Shown piece after piece: positions 1 to 11,689 of a DNA stretch of 64,000 nucleotides. A program made the position numbers and the translations under genes. The notes under the pieces are model-generated. The model was given only the letters and a program-made list of their open reading frames with translations, was not told where the DNA came from and did not search any database. The stretch is from Malachius bipustulatus (Eukaryota; Arthropoda; Insecta; Coleoptera; Melyridae), in the NCBI GenBank assembly GCA_910589415.1, contig OU342638.1, forward strand, positions 2,418,001 to 2,482,000, written 5' to 3'. Positions within the stretch are counted from its first letter, which is position 1. Every line of letters starts with the position of its first letter.

Positions 1-1461
1 ATATTTTTTAATAATATCGTTTACATTTTTAATTGAATTAGGCCAGCCAGCTATAATAATTTTACTTAGCTCTTTAAGTTCACCGTCTTTCTTTGTTTCT
101 TCCCTAATTCTATCTAAGTATTCGTCTGTAATATTAGATGCTGTCTGAATGACGCAGACTTGATCTGTTAGGTCGAGCTCATTTTCGTTATTGTCTTCTA
201 TTTTTGGAAAATGCGTTCTCGACAACGCATCTGCTATAAGAAGTTTACGCCCTGGCGTAAAATTGAGAGTGTATTGATATTTATGAAGTTGCAATAAAAT
301 TCGTTGCAGTCTCGCTGGACATTTGTCCATTGGTTTTTTAACAATATTGATAAGAGGCTTATGATCACTCTCGATCATTACATGACGTCCAAACACGTAG
401 TCATGGAACTTATTTAACCCAAACAATATCGCGAGCATTTCTTTCTCAATCTGGGCATAATGAGTTTGAGCATCGGTAAGAGATTTTGATGCATAAGCTA
501 TCGGTAATTTATTTTGTAGCAAACATGCTCCTAACCCAGTTGAACTTGCGTCAACTGATAATGTGACTTCTTGAGTTGGATCGAAAAACTGTAAAACAGG
601 ACTTTTTGTTAATTTTTCTTTAATTAATTTGAATGCTTTAATTTGTGGATCGTCCCACTTGAAGATAACATCTTTTCTTAACAGCTCCCTAAGTGGCTGT
701 GTTATGGTAGCATAGCTCGGAATATACTTATTTACATAATTTACAACACCTAATATAATTTGTACATCTTTTTTACATGTCGGGTCTTTCATTTTTAAAA
801 TTGCATTAACTCTATCCTGACTAAGAATTACACCTTTGTTGCTTATTATATGTCCCATAAATTGAAGTTCTTCCACACAAAATATACACTTTGATAAGTT
901 AAATTTTACGTTATTCTTTCTAGCAATTTCCAGTACTTTTTTTAAAAGCAAGTCGTGTTCCTCTTTCGTGTTGCCCCAAAGTATTAAGTCGTCGATGTAA
1001 GTATCAACATTCCGCAAATTGAAAATGGTTTTGAATCTCTCGTGAAAAACTTCTGGTGCACACTTAACTCCGTACGGCAAACGTTTAAATTTGTAACGGC
1101 CAAAGATTGTGCCGAATGTGCAAAGATTTGAGGAATCTTCGTCCAAAGGTATTTGGTAAAATGCTTGGCTAGCATCTAATTTGGAGAAAAATTTCGCCCC
1201 TGACATACGACTCGTTATCTCTTCAAACGTTGTCAACTTGCAATGTTCTCTTTTAATTACATTATTTAAATGGAAGGGATCCAGACAGATTCTTAGTGAA
1301 TTATCTTTTTTCTTGACAATTACTAACGGGTGAACCCAATCACTAGGTCCTTGAACCTTTTCTATAATTTTATTTCTTTCTAAATTATCCAAAGTATTTT
1401 TTAAATTATCTTGCAAAGTTATAGGTATTCTCCTGATTGGAGCAATAATAGGATTATTTTT
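1..1461 (-). CDS. Ty3/gypsy polyprotein fragment: reverse transcriptase and RNase H, runs off the left edge
   Basis: One uninterrupted reading frame of about 487 codons, read from 1461 down to 1, with no stop. In order it shows the RT N-terminal strand (LRICLDPFHLNN), the KLDASQAFYQIPLD block, LPYGVKCAPEVF, the catalytic YIDDLILW near 990, the FMGHIIS block, and then RNase H with SVDASSTGLGACL, QIEKEMLAILF, ESDHKPL and IADALSR, which supply the acidic catalytic residues. This order (RT then RNase H) is that of Ty3/gypsy pol. Gag, protease and the RT start are missing because the frame is cut at the edge of a perfect inverted repeat (1462-1854). Integrase would lie left of the window. The frame has no lesions, so the copy looks young. 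It is a different lineage from the element at 41736-46529, which has YFDD. Confidence 0.9.
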
Positions 1462-1854
1462 GTTAGGAGAATATGCACAGTCGTGCAACTATGTATTCAT
1501 CCACCCTCCATGTCTAGGGAACCATTGTGACAGTACCTTTTGTAGTATAACGGAGAGTAGTTCATTCTACTACTACCCTGTAAGTAATCATGTGTTCATG
1601 TGAATGTGTTATAGTGAATTAATAATAAAGGTTGTTCTTATTAAATTAATGTGTTATAAATAACGAGACACCTACCCGGGACCAGATCAAATAATAATTA
1701 ACTACAACACATTCACATGAACACATGATTACTTACAGGGTAGTAGTAGAATGAACTACTCTCCGTTATACTACAAAAGGTACTGTCACAATGGTTCCCT
1801 AGACATGGAGGGTGGATGAATACATAGTTGCACGACTGTGCATATTCTCCTAAC
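1462..1854. repeat. Perfect foldback: two 149-nt inverted arms around a 95-nt loop
   Basis: Positions 1462-1610 are the exact reverse complement of 1706-1854 by eye, with no mismatch over 149 nt. The loop, 1611-1705, holds AATAATAAAGG and is AT-rich. The left arm abuts the pol fragment exactly, and a stop in the pol frame lies inside this arm. It may be a young foldback insertion, a hairpin rearrangement of the retroelement end, or an assembly artefact. Confidence 0.85.
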
Positions 1855-3034
1855 AGCAAGAACTTGCGAAAATAACTTTTAAGAAAAAATAACCTACTGG
1901 TGACTGTTTAGGGTTAGAATCAGACTATAAGTAGGGTTAGGTAGGTATATTGTAGAAAAGTACCAGTGTTATTGGTTTTAAAATCCTTTTCAACATTATT
2001 ATATTAATGGATAATAAAATCTCACGCAAGAAAAGGAGTTTTCGACATTCAACAACGTTTTAAAGAAAATTGAAACATCAGTTGGAAAATACATCGGTTA
2101 AAAATGGTGGTCTTGTAAACGAACCACGATCACCTAAACAATTTCAACCATCATGTAGTACTTAGATCATTCATTTCGTTTGTTTAAGTAGAACGGAGAA
2201 CCTAACCTACCTACGTAAATTCTTTTCATTCATTTTTAAAGGTCCATTATTATCAATGACAGTAATAATTATTGTAGCTAGGTACTATTGCAAATAAATT
2301 GGAAATCAATTTTTTGGTTGGCTTCCTATAGTGACAGAATGGTTTAAATAACTACTGTTCGAAATCACTTTCATGTGACGAAGAAATCGATTGGCTTGTT
2401 CTTTAGTTCATAGTTCCCTTGGCCACTTGTTATTCGAAAGTCACCCAGAAGTGAAATATTTTCAGTTTTGCCACTACGGTTTGAGTGATGAACCCTTTAT
2501 AGTCGCAAAATGTGACAAACGACACTTATAAAGTTATATTCTCCTAAGGCGGCCATATTTAGGGATAAACCTCTTGCCGCCATTACCGTAAAGATTATGT
2601 AAACGATCTGATAAATAGTAAATTTTGATCAATATGGCACAGAATTAAAAAAAATTGCTTTTGCGTTTCTTGTAAGTAATATTTATCGATAAAAAATAAC
2701 TTATTGCCGCAGACAGCTTATCACACACTTACCGTAAGTGAAATTACGTTTCAAGTTATTTTTTTAAGTATCGTTTTTATGGCGGCGCTTAGTAAGATTT
2801 CGATTTATAACATAAATGTTTCCCAATTAAGTTGCGTTCGTTTGTAATTTGTTGGGCGAGTGCGAATGTTTCGCGAGACGCACGCTCCTCCATAATAATT
2901 TTTCTATACTTATGTAGATTCAAGGTTTTTCCATTTCCAGTCCCGATCTTGTTTTGTTTAGCAAGACTAGAAATACGATAGGAATAGGAAAGTAAAAATA
3001 TGACATTGCGGCTGTAAGACAGAGATCGAAAACC
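1855..3034. other. AT-rich stretch without recognisable genes
   Basis: No long open frame, RNA gene or terminal repeat was recognised. Short open frames on the minus strand near 2789-3046 have no domain and no coding composition. If the host gene model is right, this is intron. Confidence 0.5.
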
Positions 3035-3320
3035 CAACAACAACAACTAGTATGTGCGCAGACTGCGCGAAGATACAAGGGATAGCCCACCACCATACAT
3101 CCACGGTGCGGCCACGTGACCGTGATGTGGCCAAACCATGGCACGGTCAGATCTAATCACGTCGCCGGAACGAGATAACCGCTTAAAAATTGTTCCCCAT
3201 TTTAGTGGTAACCACGTAATAGAACCGTTGCTTTCATGTGGCCACCACTCGTGGCGGGAACTTTTAATGTATCTTCTGCAGTGGCCCTCACGTTGTCTCC
3301 ACTAAAAATGCTACTTGGGG
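3035..3320. other. GC-richer block joined to a family J 3' end
   Basis: This block is noticeably GC-richer than its surroundings and carries short self-complementary pieces such as GCGGCCACGTGACCG. It runs directly into the last part of a family J retroelement at 3321. I do not recognise it. It may be part of another repeat family. Confidence 0.35.
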
Positions 3321-3415
3321 GCCAACGTGAATCGACATCTCCGCTCATGCACCGCTCCCAGAGCGTCATAAGGATTTCCCTGCAGTGCATGTGCATTTTC
3401 AATTAATAAAAAATC
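3321..3415 (+). mobile_element. Family J non-LTR retrotransposon, 3' end fragment
   Basis: The stretch matches the last part of the better preserved copy at 16827-18106: the block around CCGCTCATGCACCGCTC, then the terminal stretch ending GCATGTGCATTTTCAAT followed by an A/T-rich tail. Only the end is present, as expected of a 5'-truncated insertion. Confidence 0.75.
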
Positions 3416-3632
3416 TAATTTCCAGGTTTCTACAAGCTTGTCTTATACCTATGAACTGAATAACAATGAGAACAGTTTAATCGATAAATTCCAGGTATCT
3501 GTAATTTAAACTTTTCTTTTGCATTCAGCGATATAGAACCAATACTCATAAAAGATTCAATTCATTCACGCAGAGATTCTACAAATTAAGAGTTAAAAAC
3601 ATAAAAGCATATTATGAATCCAGCCGTTTATA

Positions 3633-4800
3633 CAGGGTGTCCCATAATATGTGGGCAATCTCCCGGATTTGGGTAAATTTCGTAAAAATAAATGAAAAAA
3701 TAGCTATAAAATTAATTCCTCAGAGACACCCCTACAAAGATATTAGCTGTTGAAGTTGAGGGTTGAAAATCAATTTTTTGAAATAACTTTTTTATTTCTT
3801 GACCAATTTTGATAATTTTTGGTTTTATTCTGTATTATTTTGGACTGTTTAGAATAGTGTTTCATAATCTTTGGTAGCATATACATAGACCTCGGGATGG
3901 CATAACCCCCTCATTCACTTGAAAGAAAACAATAAAAATAATAATTTTACAGTTTTTTAAGGTTAATTTTCTTTTTGTTTGATATTTTTTACATAAAAAA
4001 TGTATCCTTATTTATTTCGATAGAGCGAACCGTTATCGAGATAAACGTCCTTCTAATAGGTGATGCGTCGCAGGAACTTTCTAAATTTCAAGTAAATTTT
4101 AACAAGATGGCTGAACTTTGACAGTAAATTGAGCAGGAAACAAAACAATAACTTAATTAAATACACGTCAGTGTCAAAAGATTTCATTTCATGAAGATTC
4201 AATTCTAACTGATTTTCTGCGTATTCAACGTTTGTGTAACTCATTTTAAAATCAGTTAGAATTGATTTTATTAATTAATTAAGTTATTGTTTTGTTTCCT
4301 GCTCAATTTACTGTCAAAGGTCAGCCATCTTGTTAAAATTTACTTGAAATTTAGAAAGTTCCTGCGACGCATCACCTATTAGAAGGACGTTTATCTCGAT
4401 AACGGTTCGCTCTATCGAAATAAATATGGATACATTTTTTATGTAAAAAATATCAAATAACAAGAAAATTGACCTTAAAAAACTGTAAAATTATTATTTT
4501 TATTGTTTTCTTTCAAGTGAATGACAGTTATGTCATCCCGAGGTCTATGTACGTGCTACCAAAGATTATGAAACACTATTCTAAACAGTTCAAAATAATA
4601 CAAAATAACACCAAAAATTATCAAAATCGGTCAAGAAATAAAAAAGTTATTGCAAAAAATTTATTTTCAACCCTCAACTTCAACAGCTAATATCTTTGTA
4701 GGGGTGTCTCTGAGGAATAAATTTTATAGCTATTTTTTCATTTATTTTTACGAAATTTACCCAAATCCGGGAGATTGCCCACATATTATGGGACACCCTG
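3633..4800. mobile_element. 1.17-kb palindromic foldback element, CAGGGTGTCCC ends, TA target duplication
   Basis: Left arm 3633-4160 and right arm 4271-4800 are near-complete reverse complements, with small indels, around a spacer of about 110 nt that has its own small hairpin. The ends are CAGGGTGTCCCATAATATG and its complement. Both sides are flanked by TA (3631-3632, 4801-4802), as in Tc1/mariner-type insertions. No transposase is encoded, and the short frames inside are chance. Transcribed, it would fold into a hairpin of about 500 bp. Confidence 0.88.
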
Positions 4801-4825
4801 TATATTTAATATTCATTAAACATAT

Positions 4826-4972
4826 GCCCGTATTCACAAACGATAATTTCCTAAATAATTACGTAATTAATTAAATGAGTGAGATGGAGATATGCAGTTT
4901 TTTTGCAATAGAATGAGATGGGGATAATTGATTACGTAATTATTTAGGAAATTATCGTTTGTGAATACGAGC
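4826..4972. mobile_element. Short palindromic MITE, GCCCGTATTCACAAACG ends
   Basis: The first about 42 nt (4826-4867) are repeated in reverse complement at 4931-4972. A second, more diverged member lies at 47084-47237 with the same start and the same CTAAATAATTACGTAAT core. It has no coding content. No clear target duplication was seen. Confidence 0.75.
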
Positions 4973-5042
4973 AATAGTCTCATTGCAATATTACTGTAAT
5001 CATTATTGGGAACTGTACTTTTCCATCAGTACAACTACTCAC

Positions 5043-5298
5043 CTAGCAATATAGACCGAGCAGCGTCCCTTGCCTGGAATGTCGAGCATATCAACCTGTC
5101 CCTCACTACCATGACCATTGAGGAACGTACCAACCCCCAGACCGCTCCAATCGCTGTCGACTCCGTCAGCTAATAACCTCCCTCTCGCCGCCTCCGCTAG
5201 TCCACAAGCCGTTCCAGATCCCACAATGCCACTACCGCCACCCAACGACGTCCACGCTGTCTGATGCGGAGTGACCGGGGTTGCAACACGACGAGTGC
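5043..5298 (-). CDS. Rim-BP: Putative RIM-binding protein exon just before the first SH3 domain
   Basis: The open frame on the minus strand is bordered by an acceptor (TTTAAG, 5304-5299) and a donor (GTGAGT from 5042). It begins with two bases that complete the glycine codon left by the exon at 5351-5947 and ends in phase 2. The encoded segment is Gly-rich, then runs GQVDMLDIPGKGRCSVYIAR. From memory, the end resembles the strand leading into SH3-I of insect RIM-binding proteins. The family links Rab3-interacting RIM proteins and calcium channels at active zones through SH3 and FN3 domains, none of which is inside this window. The GC content is well above the flanks, which supports a host exon. 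The identity is a recollection rather than a search, but the exon structure is well supported. Confidence 0.65.
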
Positions 5299-5350
5299 CT
5301 TAAATAGTTCAATCATTCCAATAGAAACTACTACATCCACAATAACTTAC
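5299..5350 (-). other. 52-nt intron
   Basis: On the minus strand it begins GTAAGT and ends TTTAAG. It is near the minimum for insect introns. Removing it joins the flanking frames in phase (one base plus two bases making a Gly codon), whereas reading through meets a stop. Confidence 0.7.
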
Positions 5351-5947
5351 CTAAATCGACATCATCCAGTGGATTCATTTTCATTCCGATACTCCCGCTC
5401 AACGGCAAACTATTAAACTGCGAACTCAACGGATTCGAGAAAGTCACATTATTTGCAAAACTACTCGACGTCGCAGCCGTCGCATACGATGTCCCGACGC
5501 CTGACAATCCTGTCCCGTACCCCCCGAGTCCTACCGAGGGGTTCACGAATCCACCACCCGATGTTCCTCCCATCAGACCAGCTGAGGGGACAGTAAACGT
5601 TGTAACAGAAGAAGCGTAGCAGGTGGCCGGCGCGTAGCATGTCGTAGGCGCCGAAGATCCGTGGCCTGTCGTCCCATACGACGACTGAGACGCATGCGCT
5701 GTTGGTGTGTAGTGATGATGCAAACTTGAGGCGGGTGACTTATAGTGTGATTGGAGGGGATAAGTCGAGAGGGGGTTGGTCGAGGGAATATATGCACCTC
5801 CACTAAGAGAGGAGGTGTAAGGTTGGTGGGAGGAGTGAGTGGAAGGAGGATACATTGAGGGGGTTGTGTGAGACATTGTGATGGGAGAGAGAGGGGGACT
5901 ACACTCGCCTAAAGCGTGACTGCTGGCACTTGTCGCCAAACCACCTC
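5351..5947 (-). CDS. Rim-BP: Putative RIM-binding protein exon, Ser/Thr/Tyr/Pro/Gly-rich linker
   Basis: This is a 597-nt exon (minus strand) with acceptor CTCTTCCAG before 5947 and donor GTAAGT at 5350-5345. It carries no stop and about 198 full codons. Composition is low complexity: many SPP, MYPPS, SSHQPY, HHHY, GTTGHGSS and GGYGTG runs, and it closes with NPLDDVDLG. There is no folded domain or membrane segment. It starts with two bases that complete a Gly codon from the coiled-coil exon at 22857-23056 and ends with one base used by the exon at 5043-5298. It would be a disordered linker between the N-terminal coiled coil and SH3-I. The shadow frame at 5573-5803 is not a gene. Confidence 0.65.
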
Positions 5948-7379
5948 CTGGAAGAGATTTGATTGAGTAGGTTAGTGATGAGTGGAGGACTGTAAGTGGT
6001 TCTATTGATGGTCAAAAATATTATTTGGAGTATTTTTCTATGTTATCAAATCAACGAATATTTTTGACTTTCTACTATTAGTCCAGGAGGCAGTGACGAT
6101 TTTCGTTACTTATTTTCCCAGTCAACAAAACATGGATAGAAGTGTTCGGATAGTAATTCTATAAGCAAAATTGTTATATACATCTAAGGGGGAGGGGGAG
6201 GTTTCCGATGGGTTGCGGTGGAAATGCGTCAGAGAACATACTAATTAACTGCCATTTTTTTCCAGTTATAAAAATAGTTCTAGTACATAGTAAGAGGTGT
6301 ACTAAGTTGAGTAAAAAAAAATAGTCTGGCTAATCTGTGAGTATGGAAATGTCTGGCAGGTGAAAAACTGAAAATTTTCCATCAAACAAATTTCCCTCAT
6401 TTTCAAAGTCATGAAAATTTATCAGATGATGGCCAATCTTACAATAACAGCTTAAAATACAATCTGTTTAATGTGGAACACCACCAAAGCCTTGCCAGAC
6501 TCGTCTAATGATAGACAGGCGCCCTAAATTCGGCACGTTCGATTATACAGGTGATTAGTGTCATACGTACATGTTCTTTTTTATGAGAGCATTAAACAAT
6601 GAAATATGGTGCCAGATTCCTTTGCCAATTTCGTTTTAATTACAGTTTATGATAATAACAATTTGTATGCCAATTTTCAAGACTACAAAAATAGGGTTAC
6701 GGATTCGCAAAATCGGTCAAATTTTTGAATCCGCAAATTTTCAGTCAGACTCACTTTCCGCTATCTAAGATAAGCCAGACTCCTATTTTTATAAACTTCA
6801 TGTTCCACTATAGTAAACATAAAATATTTATGAATGGGAAAATAAATGGACTTTGTTTTATTTTTATTTTTTGAATCCCTCCAAAAATTTTAGCTGGCTC
6901 AAAATAAAACATATACACCGACTAGGAAAATGAGTACGAAAAAATTCACCGCCTCCTGGACTATAATTATTTATTTAAACTCACTATTTACACGTTCATA
7001 CCAAATACAGTAATTTAATAAATGTGCAAGAAAAAGCTTTGACATGACAAGATCACCGACTTATTGATATCACTTCTGGTTTTAACAGATATTAAATAAG
7101 GAAGGGTTAAAAAATTAATAAGTTTATAACAATGTTCAAGGCTTTTACGGTCGCCGAGGAAATTACTATAGTAAAAGCCATATTTAGAAGTCAGTATTGC
7201 TCTTAGTTCGGTCGTATACTTATACGACATTTGTTTTGGACATGTTGACAACGTGTTGCAGACACGTCATGACATTCAAAATGTCATAACAAAAACTTGT
7301 ACTTCGCACATCTACAATACATCATGTTACATAACACAAAATGGACCACTTGACACACTTGGTAGCAATACTACCTCAA
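5948..7379 (-). other. Intron sequence, no recognised element
   Basis: AT-rich with no open frame of note. A polypyrimidine tract precedes the acceptor at 5949-5948. The right part (about 7260-7379) may already belong to the decayed retroelement that follows. Confidence 0.45.
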
Positions 7380-9482
7380 TACTTTAATCCTACAGGCAGC
7401 AGAAATATGTGTCGGTAAGAAACTTAGGACCAACGGGCGAAAAACTGTCCCTTGGTGGAACGATAAATGAAAAGCAAGCACTTAGACTGAGTAAGAAAGC
7501 ATTGAACCGTCTCAAAAGATACCGAACGGAAGAAAACCTTACCGAATTTAAGAAACTCAGAGCAAATGCCCGCAGAATAATCAAACAAAGCAAAAGAAAC
7601 TCCTTTTCTGAATTGGTATCCTCCATAAGCTCAACTACTTCTCTCAGCCAAATGTGGAATCAGATAAAGAAAGTAAACGGAATCCCCTCCCACACGAAAA
7701 TAAACTATAGAGGCAAACAGCTAGCCACAGACTCAGAAATGGCAGAAGCATTGGCAGGTAGTATCCAGAAAACCTCCAGTATAAGAACTACAGCGAATCT
7801 TTTATACGTCGCAAGAATAATAATCGAGAATCAAACCTTGGAAAGAAACCAGTTCCAGTACTGCCCGATAAATGAAGATATAACAATTAGAGAACTAGAA
7901 TGTGCACTGTCTACTCTTAAAAACAGCTCAGCAGGCCCAGATGACATTCCAAACATATTTCTGCATAAACACCCTTCCGTAGCCAAGGAACATATGTTGT
8001 CTGTTTTCAACGTTATCTGGAACCATAATCGGTTCCCGGGTCTTTGGTCACAGGCAACAATAAACCAGGCAAACCAAGAGAGGACCTACTATCATATCGC
8101 TCCATTTCCTTAACATGCTGTATATGCAAACTTCTGGAAAAGATCATCAATAATCGGCTTGTGTGGTACCTGGAGGCAAACAGCTTAATAAGTCAATTCC
8201 AAAATGGATTTAGAAAGTAAAGATCGATAAACGATTCCATAGTAGATCTTGAATCAGAAATTCATGATGCATTTTCCCACAATCAAAATCTTTTATGTGT
8301 ATTCTTTGACCTTGAAAAAGCCTATGACATGACCTGGCGTCGTAATATCCTCAACACACTCTCATTGTGGAACCTAAGAGGAAACATACTGGAGTTGGTG
8401 ACAAATTTCCTGGCAAACAGACAAATCAAAGTTTAAGTCAACTCTCAGACCTCACATGCAAGAACAGTAGAGACCCCAGGGATCCATACTCAGTGTTACG
8501 CTATTCCTCGTCGCAATAAGTGAAAGCACGCAAAAAGTAGAAAGACCAGTGAAGTATCCCTTTACGCCGATGACATAATAATCTACTCCAAGGGTAGAGA
8601 ACCAAAATCACTTACCAAAGCAATGCAAAAAACAATTTCTGAACTAGAAAATTGATCCAACAAATTGGCTTCAAATTCTCAGTTGCCAAAACAAAATGCA
8701 TGATGTTCTCAAAGAAACCTTGCCAAACCCTATCTCTCAAATTATACAATGAAGACATAACATACGTACAGAAACAAAAATTTCTGGGAGTAACATTCGA
8801 CCAAAGACTAACCTGGAAACTAGACCAAATAAGAAAATCTGCCATGAAAGTAATCGACCTTATGGAATCCCTTTCACACCAAACACGAGGAACGGATCCA
8901 GAAACCTTTATGTGCACTTACAGGCACCTACTGAGACCACGAATAGACTTTGGCTCTAGAAGTTGCAATCAATTCCTCAAATCCATATCGGAAAACCATA
9001 TTCCCACAACAACCATTTACAATAATACTGGCAACCACCTAACCTTACCCTTCTCGCTCCGCTTAGGCAAAATCCTTTAACAATGAAAAGAAGTTTCATC
9101 ACAATCAAGAGAAGTTAACAAGACATCGCATCATCCCGCTGCCATCAGGAAGAAGAAACCAATCCATAATAACGAGACTACGGATAGGACACAGCCGACT
9201 AACACAATCATACTACTTTAGAAAAGAAGATCACCCTATGTGTAACCACTGCCAGTGCACCCTTACCATCAGACACATATTAATTACTTGTATTATGTAC
9301 GAAGATCAGCGCCAAAGATATTCCATCCCAGATAATCTCGAAGAGCCTTATCATCCAACACCAGTTCACTAAACAACATACTACTTTTTCTGAAAGCCAT
9401 AGATTTATATGATGATATATAACAAATACCAGATCAGAATTCTATATTGTAAGTTGACGCGACGTTAAGCAATTAATAAAAA
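7380..9482 (+). pseudogene. I/Jockey-like non-LTR retrotransposon, 5'-truncated and frameshifted
   Basis: Fragments of one ORF2 can be followed in order across shifting frames: the endonuclease-RT linker (KTVPWWND, then NRLKRYRTEENLTEFKKL), RT N-terminus (SSAGPDDIPNIFL), LLEKIINNRLVWYLE, the catalytic block CVFFDLEKAYDMTW, YADDIIIYSKG near 8570, the post-RT piece FLGVTFDQRLTWKL, and a C-terminal segment with RLRIGHSRLTQS and a CNHCQCTLTIRHIL zinc-like motif. Several stops and frameshifts are present, and most of an RNase H-sized segment between about 8990 and 9080 appears deleted. The 3' end is a short A-rich tail at 9470-9482. It is dead. The next element abuts directly. Confidence 0.85.
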
Positions 9483-9483
9483 A

Positions 9484-11015
9484 ATGAATTTTTCGGTCAA
9501 TCCACAGACTGAAAGGACACATTTGCACTTTGGCAAGAAAATAGAATCAAAATTGTCCGATGGAGATACTCGTGGCGCATTGAAACTTCTAACTTGTGAG
9601 GACTCTCCTGCTTCAAATGAACCCTCCACATTTGCCGATCTTCATCAGAATCATTCCCCCATCCACAACCGACTTTTTTCCCCGAAACACTTGAATTTAT
9701 TTCCTTCCCATCGATAACAGATCAAGAGATTACGAGAGCTATTAATTCATTTCCACCAGGATCTGCTGGTGGTTTAGATGCTTTGAGACCGCAAATTCTC
9801 AAAGATCTCATTGCCAAAAATACCGGAGATTCGGGGATCCAGCTTTTAAAGGAAATCATCTCGTTCATCATCCATATTGCAGAAAGAAAGACTCCTGAAT
9901 CAATCCGTCCTATTTTTTCTGTTTGACGGCTGTTAAGAAAAAATGCGGTAGTATACATCCAATTGCAGTTGGAAATGTTTGGCGCCGTGTATTAATCAAA
10001 AAATAAATCAATTAAAGTTATTCACATCAAGATTGGACTGGATTTCTTCTCATTCAGCTTATTTTCTGTTCTCCTTCGTGGCGAAAACCACAAGCTCTGC
10101 AAGTTTAAGACACTATTTTAAAATCAACCCTTGATTCCGGTATCGGAATCAGACATGCTGTGGACTCAACGATTCCATGTTTTCTCGCTTCCTACCACAG
10201 CTGTCTCGAATTTGTGACGTATTTTCTTCTTTTTGGAATGATACAAACTGATTCATTGATCCCAGAAGCTTTGAGGCTTGACGCAATCTTCATGGGAGTC
10301 AATTGCTTTTCAAAAAAGTTTAGATTCCTTGATCCATGAAACAATCTTTCAACATGACAAAGCTAGACTTCTTGCTAATTCCCAACCACATACCGGTGAC
10401 TGGCTAAATGCTCTTCCATCTCCTCAACTTGAAACCCACCTTTCAGATGAGTGCTTTCGAATTTACATCGCATTTCGCTTAGGCTGTGATTTCTATTATC
10501 CCCATCATTGCCGCTCTAGAGACGACGGAAAGAAACCTGATAGAATGACATTGACTCCATGGCAAAGAGGCAAATGCTTGCTGTGGTATTATACCTGTGC
10601 AGACACCTATGCAGCATCCCACCTTCATTCCACTTCCTCCAATCCTGGATCTGCGGCAAATACTGCAGAATAAAAAAAAACATACCGAAATCTTGAAGAT
10701 CGTTTCATTTTGGTCCGACAAGAAACTTCAGGAGTATGGGGTAATGAAGCTTTGAGATTTCTGACATCGGTTGGTCAGAAAGTTACGAATGTCACGGAGG
10801 AATCCCGTACGACGCATTTTCTTTTCTAACGTATGAGCATTGCTCTACAAAGAAGCAATGCAGCTTCAATGTTGGGAACACTTCCACCTGGGAGGGAGTT
10901 TTCTGAAATTTTTTATTTGTGATTCCTTTTATTAATTTTTTTTTTAATAATTATAATCTTTGACGTTTCATGTTTCATGTTTGTAAGTATTTAAAGAATA
11001 AAACATATAAAAAAA
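9484..11015 (+). pseudogene. Decayed RT element with C-terminal restriction-like endonuclease signature
   Basis: Pieces of one protein appear in shifting frames: STFADLHQNHSP, then the RT N-terminal block (ITRAINSFPPGSAGGLDALR), then FQKSLDSLIHETIFQHDKA, TGDWLNALPSPQL and LGCDFYYPHHC. After an internal deletion comes KKPDRMTLTPWQRGKCLLW followed by YTCADTYAASH, and the tail GVWGNEALRFLTSVG, MSIALQRSNAASMLGTL. The catalytic centre of RT (about 10000-10270) is mostly lost. The PD...(W)xxT spacing resembles the PD-(D/E)XK fold of restriction-like endonucleases, with the expected Asp replaced by Tyr in this copy. I recognise the family from insect and other animal genomes but cannot name it. AATAAA lies at 10997. 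Confidence 0.65.
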
Positions 11016-11485
11016 ACTTAATCTAGAAAAAAAGAATAGACATGTTATTGGGTTACTTTCGATTTAAATATTTTTATGATGGACCTGTGCCAATTATTAT
11101 GTGACAACGCTGTGATAAATCGTTTTTCCGTATAAAATGCATTGTCCTATGCTGCAGCTACCCATGCACACTGACTTTTAACTATCGGCTTTTAGTATAA
11201 TAGGACTATAGGATTATTGAAAGCGTAGTGATTGTGCCCTCAATTTGTCAATTGAAGCAATAATTATGACAGGAGCAGTTTTAATTATGAATTGTCACCT
11301 TGATCAAACAGTGGCAGTAATGAAATGTGACCGTCAGTTATCAATAATAATTGTGACAATAATCATTTAAATTTTTATAATACATTTCTGTTATGAATTA
11401 CGGATTGGAACAGTATTTAATTATTGTGACATGAATTAGTGTAGATTTTGTCCAATAACTACTAATATATTACTTATTTTTAAGT
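11016..11485. other. AT-rich stretch, nothing recognised
   Basis: No long open frame, terminal repeat or similarity to other repeats in the window was noticed. Confidence 0.4.
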
Positions 11486-11689
11486 ATTTTATCCACAACC
11501 AACTTTTAATAGGGCTGTTTAATAACACCGGTTTCAGTTTTATGATTTCTAATAAGACAACTGTGTTTTGTAGTTCTTAGATAAGACCCTACGAGAAAAT
11601 CATGAATTTTTTGAAATATTTATTTATTATTAAAATGATTTTTCTGATTTTTTTCGTAAAGAAATCATAATTTTGGTTGTGGATAAAAT
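11486..11689. mobile_element. Small terminal-inverted-repeat element (MITE-like)
   Basis: ATTTTATCCACAACCAA at 11486 is repeated in reverse complement ending at 11689, giving a 204-bp unit with about 17-bp ends and no coding capacity. No convincing target duplication was found, so the class is open. Confidence 0.5.

Noticed and set aside
5573..5803. Second minus-strand frame within the Ser/Pro-rich exon
   Set aside because: Shadow of the exon in another frame; no splice support and Arg/Pro-rich composition typical of a shadow.
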